This document shows positions 6,095 to 11,014 of a stretch of 11,014 bases of DNA, in pieces. Each line of letters opens with the position of its first letter. The first letter of the stretch is position 1. A program made the translations under genes and the position numbers. The notes under the pieces are model-generated. The model ran no database searches. It saw only the letters and a list, made by a program, of their open reading frames with translations, and had not been told where the DNA came from. Source of the DNA: JADLAT01 sp964348795 (GTDB lineage Bacteria > Pseudomonadota > Alphaproteobacteria > Micavibrionales > Micavibrionaceae); assembly GCA_964348795.1 (NCBI GenBank), contig CAYGDY010000023.1, positions 1 through 11,014 of the forward strand, written 5' to 3'.

Positions 6095-6463
6095 ATGATT
6101 CAGATGCAAAGCCGGATGGAAGTGGCGGACAATAGCGGTGCACGCGAAGTCCAGTGTATCAAGGTTCTGGGTGGCTCCAAGAGACGCACCGCCAGCGTAG
6201 GTGATGTGGTGGTGGTGTCCGTGAAGGATGCCATTCCCCGTGGTCGTGTGAAGAAGGGTGATGTTCGCAAGGCGGTCATCGTCAGAACCAAGAAGGGGAT
6301 CAATCGTCCCTTTGGAGAGAAAATCGCGTTTGACACGAACGCCTGTGTTTTGATCACGCCCAATGGTGAGCCGATCGGGACCCGTATTTTTGGCCCCGTG
6401 ACACGCGAGCTTCGTGGAAAAGGCTATATGAAGATTATTTCTCTGGCTGGAGAGGTGCTGTAA
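6095..6463 (+). CDS. rplN: 50S ribosomal protein L14
   Basis: L14 binds 23S rRNA at the subunit interface, forming bridge B5 with the small subunit, and in bacteria is the target of the silencing factor RsfS. The 122 residues equal the family length. Diagnostic segments are MIQMQSRMEVADNSGAREVQ at the start, GDVVVVSVKDAIPRG (37-51), and NRPFGEKIAFDTNACVLI (70-87), ending GYMKIISLAGEVL. Three bases separate it from rpsQ; the Shine-Dalgarno AGGAGG (6081-6086), 8 bases from the ATG and inside rpsQ, is the strongest in the window. It opens the classical spc order rplN-rplX-rplE, but with no break from the S10 genes. Confidence 0.98.
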   Translation: MIQMQSRMEVADNSGAREVQCIKVLGGSKRRTASVGDVVVVSVKDAIPRGRVKKGDVRKAVIVRTKKGINRPFGEKIAFDTNACVLITPNGEPIGTRIFGPVTRELRGKGYMKIISLAGEVL

Positions 6464-6465
6464 CC

Positions 6466-6786
6466 ATGGCAAAGGCAAAATTTAAAATCCATAAGGGGGA
6501 TCAGGTCGTGATCCTCACCGGTCGTGACAAGGGCACAAAGGGAGAAGTGCTTCAGGTTCTGACCGAAGAGTCCCGTGTGCTGGTTCAGGGTGTGAACGAG
6601 GTGACAAAACACCAGAAGCCTACGCAATTTGCGGCAGGTGGGGTGGAGAAAAAATCGCTTCCGATCCATATTTCCAATGTGGCGCTGGCGGACCCCAAAA
6701 CAGGCAAGGCCACCCGTATCGGTTACAAGATCGAAAAGGGCGGCAAAAAGGTGCGTGTCGCGAAGGCTTCGGGGCAGGTTGTTTAA
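6466..6786 (+). CDS. rplX: 50S ribosomal protein L24
   Basis: L24 is one of the two initiators of 50S assembly and lies near the tunnel exit. The 106 residues contain an N-terminal KOW motif (about 8-36, HKGDQVVILTGRDKGTKGEV) and the following VQGVNEVTKHQKP segment (41-53) and SLPIHISNVALADPKTGKAT (64-83), all family hallmarks. The start is two bases after the rplN stop; GGAGAGG within rplN (6449-6455) supplies the ribosome binding site, so the two are likely coupled. Length is normal (E. coli 104). Confidence 0.97.
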   Translation: MAKAKFKIHKGDQVVILTGRDKGTKGEVLQVLTEESRVLVQGVNEVTKHQKPTQFAAGGVEKKSLPIHISNVALADPKTGKATRIGYKIEKGGKKVRVAKASGQVV

Positions 6787-6815
6787 GGTTTGATGAAAGT
6801 TGCGAGAGATACAAA

Positions 6816-7358
6816 ATGAAACCGCGTTTTAAAGAGATCTACGAAAAAGAGATTGTGCCGGAACTGGTCAAAAAATATGGCCATAAAAACCTGCATGAAG
6901 TGGGCAAGCTGGATAAAATCGTCCTGAACATGGGGATCGGTGAAGCCGCGCAGGATAAGAAACATATTGAGGGCGCTGTGAACGATATGGCGCGTTTGGC
7001 CGGTCAGAAACCTGTCGTGACAAAGGCCAGAAAATCCAATGCCTCTTTCAAGATCCGTGAAGGGATGGCGATCGGGTGCAAGGTCACGTTGCGTGGCGAG
7101 CGGATGTACGAATTTCTGGACCGCTTCATCACGATTGCCCTGCCACGGGTGCGTGATTTTCGCGGGATCAACGGCAAAAGCTTTGACGGCAGAGGCAACT
7201 ATGCGGTCGGCATCAAGGAACATATTATCTTTCCCGAAATCGACTACGACAAGGTCGATAAAATTCGCGGAATGGATATTATTATTTGTACAACGGCAAA
7301 AACTGATGCGGAAGCCAAGGATCTTCTGCGCGGCTTCAAGATGCCGTTTGTGAATTAG
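6816..7358 (+). CDS. rplE: 50S ribosomal protein L5
   Basis: L5 binds 5S rRNA in the central protuberance and contacts P-site tRNA and S13. The 180 residues equal the E. coli length (179). Signatures include LDKIVLNMGIGEAAQDKK (32-49), QKPVVTKARKSNASFKIREG (68-87), the VTLRGERMYEFLDR segment and the tail LLRGFKMPFVN. The Shine-Dalgarno is weak (GAGAG at 6804-6808, 7 bases upstream). In E. coli the S8 repressor binds the mRNA near this start; the 29-base gap here is too short for me to see a comparable structure. Confidence 0.98.
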   Translation: MKPRFKEIYEKEIVPELVKKYGHKNLHEVGKLDKIVLNMGIGEAAQDKKHIEGAVNDMARLAGQKPVVTKARKSNASFKIREGMAIGCKVTLRGERMYEFLDRFITIALPRVRDFRGINGKSFDGRGNYAVGIKEHIIFPEIDYDKVDKIRGMDIIICTTAKTDAEAKDLLRGFKMPFVN

Positions 7359-7392
7359 GACTGGAACGGTAAAGCAAGAAGGAATCGTTTGA

Positions 7393-7698
7393 ATGGCAAA
7401 AGTATCAATGATAGAGCGCGATAACAAGCGCCGCCGCATGGTGAAGAAATGCGCGGCCAAGCGTGCGAAGCTCAAGGCGGTTGTGAAGGATCAGGCCCTT
7501 CCGGCAGACGAGCGCTTTCAGGCGATGATGAAGCTCGCCGAGATGCCGCGCAACGGCGCCAAGGTTCGCATCCGGAACCGTTGTGCCCTGTCGGGTCGTC
7601 CCCGCGGATACTACCGTAAACTGAATCTTTCCCGCATAGCCTTGCGGGATCTGGCTTCTCGTGGTGAGTTGCCGGGTGTAACGAAATCAAGCTGGTAA
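7393..7698 (+). CDS. rpsN: 30S ribosomal protein S14, zinc-independent type
   Basis: S14 is a late-assembling protein of the 30S head. The 101-residue form here is the long, zinc-free type found in most proteobacteria: it has only isolated Cys residues (20 and 64) and lacks the paired CxxC motifs of the short zinc-binding form. The start MAKVSMIERDNKRRRMVKKC and the end segment NRCALSGRPRGYYRKLNLSR (62-81) followed by GELPGVTKSSW are conserved. AAGGA at 7379-7383 is 9 bases before the ATG. It lies in the standard rplE-rpsN-rpsH order. Confidence 0.98.
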   Translation: MAKVSMIERDNKRRRMVKKCAAKRAKLKAVVKDQALPADERFQAMMKLAEMPRNGAKVRIRNRCALSGRPRGYYRKLNLSRIALRDLASRGELPGVTKSSW

Positions 7699-7715
7699 GA
7701 AGGAGACGCATTTCC

Positions 7716-8114
7716 ATGTCAATGAGCGATCCTCTTGGTGATATGTTGGCCCGCATCCGGAACGGGCAGATGGCAGGTAAGCCTGTGATCGAATGTCCGT
7801 TTTCGAATTTGCACGAAAATGTGTGCAAGGTTCTGAAGGACGAGGGCTATATCCGCGAGTACAAAACCCGCGAAGCCGGAACGAATAAAAAGGTACTGGT
7901 CATCGAACTGAAATATGCGGAAGGCCGTGGCGCGATCCGCCAGATTGACCGTGTATCGAAGCCCGGGCGCCGGATTTACACGAATGTGAAAACCATGCCC
8001 CGTTTCTTCAACGGGCTTGGGATTTTGATTGTTTCCACACCGCAGGGCGTCATGCCGGATTACAAGGCGCGGGCCGCGAATGTGGGTGGTGAAGTGCTCT
8101 GTCAGGTCTTTTAG
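7716..8114 (+). CDS. rpsH: 30S ribosomal protein S8
   Basis: S8 binds 16S rRNA helix 21 and is central to assembly of the platform; in E. coli it is the translational repressor of the spc operon. The 132 residues match the family. MSMSDPLGDMLARIRNGQMA opens the protein, and the C-terminal signature ISTPQGVM-like segment is present as VSTPQGVMPDYKARAANVGG (106-125) followed by EVLCQVF. ATG 7716 is preferred over ATG 7722 because AAGGAG (7700-7705) is 10 bases from the former and 16 from the latter. Confidence 0.98.
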   Translation: MSMSDPLGDMLARIRNGQMAGKPVIECPFSNLHENVCKVLKDEGYIREYKTREAGTNKKVLVIELKYAEGRGAIRQIDRVSKPGRRIYTNVKTMPRFFNGLGILIVSTPQGVMPDYKARAANVGGEVLCQVF

Positions 8115-8153
8115 GGATTTGACGTTAGGTTTTTGAAAGAAGGACGTTAAGCG

Positions 8154-8714
8154 ATGTCACGTATTGGAAAATATCCGGTTGTTATACCGGCTGGTGTCGA
8201 GGTTCAGGTCAATGGCCAGAATCTCAAGGCCAAAGGCAAGCTGGGCGAACTCGCGCTCACGGTGCATGACGAGGTTTCCGTCGTGCTGGAAGATGTGACG
8301 GGGGATGATGGCAAAACTGCCAAGGTCGTGACATTGAAGCCTAAATCCGATGCGCCGATTGCGTGTCAGGTCTGGCCGACGATGCGGACGCTGGTGAATA
8401 ATATGGTTGTCGGTGTTTCGCAGGGCTATAGCAAGAAGCTCGAAATCAAGGGGGTGGGTTACAGAGGGAACCTGCAAGGCAAGACTCTGGTTCTGGCTCT
8501 TGGTTTTTCGCACGAGGTGCGCTATGACGTGCCGGCCGGAATCGAACTGAAAATGGATGGACAAACCAATATCGAGATTTCCGGTATTGACAAGCAGAAA
8601 GTCGGACAGGTGGCCGCAAATATTCGCGGATTTAAGCCGCCCGAGCCCTACAAGGGCAAGGGGATCCGGTACTCCGATGAGTTTGTGGTTCGCAAAGAAG
8701 GCAAGAAAAAGTAA
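8154..8714 (+). CDS. rplF: 50S ribosomal protein L6
   Basis: L6 sits near the factor-binding site by the sarcin-ricin loop and is built from two repeated domains. The 186-residue protein (E. coli 177) begins MSRIGKYPVVIPAGVEVQVN. Domain 1 is about residues 1-82 and carries a slight insertion (around EDVTGDDGKTAK, 44-55); domain 2 carries YSKKLEIKGVGYRGNLQGKT (92-111) and the signature GQVAANIRGFKPPEPYKGKG (144-163), the most conserved part of L6, ending in basic GKKK. AAGGA at 8140-8144 is 9 bases upstream of the ATG. rplR follows after 11 bases. Confidence 0.98.
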   Translation: MSRIGKYPVVIPAGVEVQVNGQNLKAKGKLGELALTVHDEVSVVLEDVTGDDGKTAKVVTLKPKSDAPIACQVWPTMRTLVNNMVVGVSQGYSKKLEIKGVGYRGNLQGKTLVLALGFSHEVRYDVPAGIELKMDGQTNIEISGIDKQKVGQVAANIRGFKPPEPYKGKGIRYSDEFVVRKEGKKK

Positions 8715-8725
8715 GGAAGTGAGAC

Positions 8726-9109
8726 ATGGGTAAGGCATTGACAGCGGCAGAGCGCCGGAATTACCGGACACGGAACAAAATCCGCCGCGTGAATATCACG
8801 CAGAACGGGACACGCGAAGTGCGTCCCCGCTTGTCGGTTTACCGTTCCGGTAAACAGATTTACGCGCAAGTGATAGACGATGTCAGAGGTGTGACCCTTG
8901 TGGCGGCCTCTACCGTAGAGGCGGAGCTGAAGGACAAGCTGAAAAGCGGCTCTACCGTTCTGGCCGCAACAGAGGTTGGCAAACTGGTTGCCGCCCGCGC
9001 CAAGAAAGCCGGCGTGGCCAAGGTGGTGTTTGACCGCGGACGGTATTTGTATCATGGCCGCGTGAAGGCGCTGGCTGACGGCGCCCGCGAAGGCGGACTG
9101 GTTTTTTAA
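8726..9109 (+). CDS. rplR: 50S ribosomal protein L18
   Basis: L18 binds 5S rRNA together with L5 in the central protuberance. The 127 residues have a basic N-terminus (ERRNYRTRNKIRR at 9-21) that contacts the RNA, then the globular domain with RPRLSVYRSGKQIYAQVIDD (33-52), the segment VGKLVAARAKKAGVAKVVFD (83-102) and the conserved end RGRYLYHGRVKALADGAREG, finishing GLVF. Slightly longer than E. coli L18 (117) at the N-terminus. AAGGA (8713-8717), overlapping the rplF stop, is 8 bases before the ATG. Confidence 0.98.
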   Translation: MGKALTAAERRNYRTRNKIRRVNITQNGTREVRPRLSVYRSGKQIYAQVIDDVRGVTLVAASTVEAELKDKLKSGSTVLAATEVGKLVAARAKKAGVAKVVFDRGRYLYHGRVKALADGAREGGLVF

Positions 9110-9136
9110 GGGTATTTTCGAGCAAAGGATTATAGG

Positions 9137-9721
9137 ATGGCACGAGGACAACAGGCAGAGCAGAAAAGAGAAGAACGGGAAGAGTCAGAACTTCTCGAAC
9201 GTCTTGTCGGGATTAACCGCGTTGCGAAGGTTGTGAAGGGTGGTCGCCGGTTCGGGTTTGCCGCGCTTGTCGTGGTGGGCGATGGCAAGGGCCGCGTGGG
9301 TCACGGTCACGCCAAGGCCCGCGAAGTGCCGGAAGCCATTAAAAAGGCAACAGAGCAGGCCAAACGCAAGATGGTGCGGATCCCCCTGCGCGAAGGCCGG
9401 ACCATTCACCATGATGTGAAGGGCCGTGATGGCGCTGGTCGTGTATTGTTGCGCTCTGCTCCGCAGGGGACCGGCATTATTGCGGGTGGTCCGATGCGGG
9501 CCGTCTTTGAAGCACTGGGCGTACAGGATGTTGTGGCCAAGGCGATTGGCTCTAACAATCCGTACAGCATGGTGAATGCCACGTTTGCGGCTTTGCAGTC
9601 CATGCAGAGCCCCCGTCATGTCGCCACGCGCCGGAGCAAGAAGGTGAGCGACATTGTATCGGGTCGCGAGGGTAAACCGGACGGGGAGCGTTCCGCTCCT
9701 GAGTCTGCTAAAGAAGAATAA
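9137..9721 (+). CDS. rpsE: 30S ribosomal protein S5
   Basis: S5 is important for decoding fidelity and mRNA unwinding at the entry channel; changes in its N-terminal loop give spectinomycin resistance in E. coli. The 194-residue protein has the double-stranded-RNA-binding-like domain (about 17-80) with VVKGGRRFGFAALVVVGDGK (32-51) and the C-terminal domain with RSAPQGTGIIAGGPMRAVFE (106-125) and KAIGSNNPYSMVNATF. Family length is about 166-190; the excess is a short basic/acidic N-terminus and an acidic tail (EGKPDGERSAPESAKEE). AAGGA at 9125-9129 is 7 bases before the ATG. Confidence 0.98.
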   Translation: MARGQQAEQKREEREESELLERLVGINRVAKVVKGGRRFGFAALVVVGDGKGRVGHGHAKAREVPEAIKKATEQAKRKMVRIPLREGRTIHHDVKGRDGAGRVLLRSAPQGTGIIAGGPMRAVFEALGVQDVVAKAIGSNNPYSMVNATFAALQSMQSPRHVATRRSKKVSDIVSGREGKPDGERSAPESAKEE

Positions 9722-9733
9722 GGAATACAAACG

Positions 9734-10078
9734 ATGGTCGAGGATAGCAAAAAGACACAGACAAAGGCGAAGGTCGCGACGACTTCCAAACCTTCCGCTC
9801 CGAAATCGCCTGCAAAGCCTAAAGCAGAAACGGCGAAAGCACCGGCTGTTCAAAAATCTGCCGCACAGAAACCTTCTGCGAAGAAATCCCCTGCCAGCAA
9901 GACGCTGAAGGTGACGCAAATCGGCTCGCCGATCGGGCGGAAGGATTATCAAAAGGCCAATCTGGTCGGGCTGGGTCTGAACAAGTTACACAGAAGCCGT
10001 GTGCTAGAAGACACACCGTCTGTTCGCGGCATGATTGAAAAAGTGAAACATCTGGTCAAAGTCGAAGATGCCGCTTAA
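9734..10078 (+). CDS. rpmD: 50S ribosomal protein L30 with long basic N-terminal extension
   Basis: L30 is a small globular protein of the large subunit, usually about 60 residues and absent from some bacteria. The recognisable domain is residues 57-112: TLKVTQIGSPIGRKDYQKAN, LVGLGLNKLHRSRVLEDTPS, then VRGMIEKVKHLVKVED. The first 56 residues are an extension rich in Lys, Ala, Pro and Ser (for example KSPAKPKAETAKAPAVQKSA at 24-43). I keep the long form because AAGGA (9720-9724) is 9 bases before ATG 9734, whereas the only candidate near the core, GTG at 9911, has no ribosome binding site and would cut into the first strand. Its upstream neighbour ends 12 bases earlier. The extension is very probably disordered. 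Confidence 0.93.
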   Translation: MVEDSKKTQTKAKVATTSKPSAPKSPAKPKAETAKAPAVQKSAAQKPSAKKSPASKTLKVTQIGSPIGRKDYQKANLVGLGLNKLHRSRVLEDTPSVRGMIEKVKHLVKVEDAA

Positions 10079-10103
10079 AGCTTGAACAATAAGGAACAAG
10101 ACT

Positions 10104-10604
10104 ATGAAACTCAATGAATTAGCACCCAAAGAAGGCTCCAAAAAAGACCGTATGCGCGTGGGCCGAGGGATCGGTTCCGGCAAGGGGAAAACCTCCGGTA
10201 AAGGGGTAAAGGGGCAGAAAGCGCGTTCCGGTGTGGCAATTAAAGGTTTTGAGGGTGGTCAAATGCCCTTGTACCAGCGTATGCCGAAAAGTGGGTTCAG
10301 CAACAAGGCCTTTGGCACAACGCTTTCCGAACTGTCTTTGGGGCGTTTGCAGGCCGCCATTGATGCGAAGAAAATAGACGCCAAAAAGCCGATTGATGAA
10401 GAGACTCTGGTGCAGGCCGGCGTGATCAAACAAAAGCAGGACGGGATCAAGTTGCTGGCGACGGGCGTGTTGACCGCCAAGGTTGAGCTGACACTCACAA
10501 AGGCTTCTAAAACGGCGCAGGCCGCCGTTGAGAAGGCGGGTGGAAAAATTACGTTTATTGAGAAGATCGTGGCGCCTGTCGTGCGGAAAAAGAGCTATAA
10601 GTAG
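10104..10604 (+). CDS. rplO: 50S ribosomal protein L15
   Basis: L15 threads a long basic extension into 23S rRNA during late 50S assembly. The 166 residues begin MKLNELAPKEGSKKDRMRVG; the Gly/Lys-rich segment RGIGSGKGKTSGKGVKGQKA (21-40) followed by RSGVAIKGFEGGQMPLYQRM (41-60) is the family signature, and the globular C-terminal domain runs to about 160. Length is somewhat above E. coli L15 (144). AAGGA at 10092-10096 is 7 bases before the ATG. It is the last ribosomal gene seen here: in most bacteria secY follows directly, but here a terminator comes about 76 bases after the stop. Confidence 0.98.
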   Translation: MKLNELAPKEGSKKDRMRVGRGIGSGKGKTSGKGVKGQKARSGVAIKGFEGGQMPLYQRMPKSGFSNKAFGTTLSELSLGRLQAAIDAKKIDAKKPIDEETLVQAGVIKQKQDGIKLLATGVLTAKVELTLTKASKTAQAAVEKAGGKITFIEKIVAPVVRKKSYK

Positions 10605-10801
10605 GCATTTTTCGTGACATATGAAGAGGTCACATATCCTCCTTTCAAATAGGAATGGTTTCAAGGCCCCCCTTGTCATCCCCGCCGTCTGGCGGGTTTT
10701 TTACAAAGCTCTGCCTCTTTAAATGTTAATTTTTTTACATTACACTCATGAGACGGTGTTTCAATGGGCACGGGATGGTTTTGGAAAAAGGGTGTATCAG
10801 T
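10605..10801 (+). other. Operon-end intergenic region
   Basis: These 197 bases separate rplO from the next gene. In order they hold near-perfect direct repeats GTGACATAT (10614-10622) and GTCACATAT (10629-10637); a small hairpin CAAGG-CCCC-CCTTG (10662-10675); the terminator at 10681-10702; and an AT-rich inverted repeat AATGT (10722-10726) / ACATT (10737-10741). The promoter of the following gene should lie after the terminator, within about 10703-10790, but I see no convincing -35/-10 pair. No part of secY is present. Confidence 0.6.
10681..10702 (+). terminator. Intrinsic (Rho-independent) terminator after rplO
   Basis: A perfect six-pair, all-GC stem, CCCGCC (10681-10686) and GGCGGG (10691-10696), closes a four-base GTCT loop and is followed directly by six T (10697-10702). 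A second, smaller hairpin (10662-10675) lies just upstream. This is a textbook intrinsic terminator pointing along the ribosomal operon, and it suggests the transcript ends after rplO rather than running into secY. Confidence 0.9.
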
Positions 10802-11014
10802 ATGAAAATTCGCAATGGGGCAGTCTTTGTTCTTTTTTTCCTTCTTCTGGTGTGCCTCTTTCCGATTCAGGCCTTTTCCGCTACGGGGTGTAGCGCCGGA
10901 AAACCTGTCTTTTCCTTTATGACAGCCACGGCTCCTACGAAATATATCAAAACCAAATCGGCCACTGATCTCACACAAATGCACGGGGGGGATTCGTCCG
11001 GTACTGTGGTGGCG
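10802..11014 (+). CDS. Unrecognised exported protein, N-terminal part (partial)
   Basis: The frame is open from here to the window end (71 codons, no stop). The first 27 residues are a classical signal peptide: positive start MKIRNG, a hydrophobic core VFVLFFLLLVCLFPI (8-22), and a likely signal peptidase I site after QAFSA (27). Cys18 is within the core and not in a good lipobox. The visible mature part (28-71) is polar, Thr/Ser/Lys-rich, with no motif I can name. AAGGG (10788-10792) is 9 bases before the ATG. In-frame ATGs at 10748 and 10775 have poorer sites and would put a Cys/Arg-containing leader before the signal peptide. The gene lies after the operon terminator and so probably belongs to another transcription unit. 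Confidence 0.7.
   Translation, partial: MKIRNGAVFVLFFLLLVCLFPIQAFSATGCSAGKPVFSFMTATAPTKYIKTKSATDLTQMHGGDSSGTVVA

Noticed and set aside
6793..6819. Eight-codon frame overlapping the rplE start by ATGA
   Set aside because: AAGG is only four bases before its ATG, and a frame this short in a 29-base gap is expected by chance.
10676..10984. 102-codon minus-strand frame over the terminator and exported ORF
   Set aside because: It reads through the terminator stem at its 3' end and is antisense to an ORF with a textbook signal peptide; composition is not protein-like.

Overview
This window is a ribosomal-protein superoperon on the + strand of a Gram-negative bacterium, most likely an alphaproteobacterium. 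That placement rests on recognised protein features: S10 with a C-terminal segment typical of the class (residues 73-102), L4 ending in the NVYDILRRD type of segment, L22 and L5 of alphaproteobacterial character, a zinc-independent S14, and tuf directly before rpsJ as in the str-S10 junction of that class. Shine-Dalgarno sequences are mostly AAGGA/AAGGAG, 7-10 nt from ATG starts. I cannot place the organism more finely from sequence alone.

Layout. Bases 1-54 are the last 17 codons and stop of tuf (EF-Tu). The S10 part follows: rpsJ, rplC, rplD, rplW, an unrecognised 80-codon ORF, rplB, rpsS, rplV, rpsC. A 166-base gap (4761-4926) then holds two inverted repeats, the second followed by a run of nine T. 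The order resumes with rplP, rpmC, rpsQ and the spc part: rplN, rplX, rplE, rpsN, rpsH, rplF, rplR, rpsE, rpmD, rplO. A clear GC-rich intrinsic terminator lies at 10681-10702. secY, adk and the rpsM-rpsK-rpoA-rplQ block, which usually follow rplO, are not present in the 410 bases after it. Instead a different gene starts at about 10802, encoding a protein with a signal peptide, and runs off the window.

The complete genes make proteins of both subunits (30S: S3, S5, S8, S10, S14, S17, S19; 50S: L2-L6, L14-L16, L18, L22-L24, L29, L30), translated from closely spaced cistrons so that stoichiometry can be kept by shared transcription and translational coupling. The gene order is ordinary. The departures are (1) the small acidic ORF wedged between rplW and rplB, (2) the hairpin/T-tract element in the middle of the operon, (3) Lys/Ala/Pro-rich low-complexity extensions on L29, S17 and L30, and (4) the early end of the operon after rplO. 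I see no CRISPR array, insertion sequence, rRNA or tRNA.
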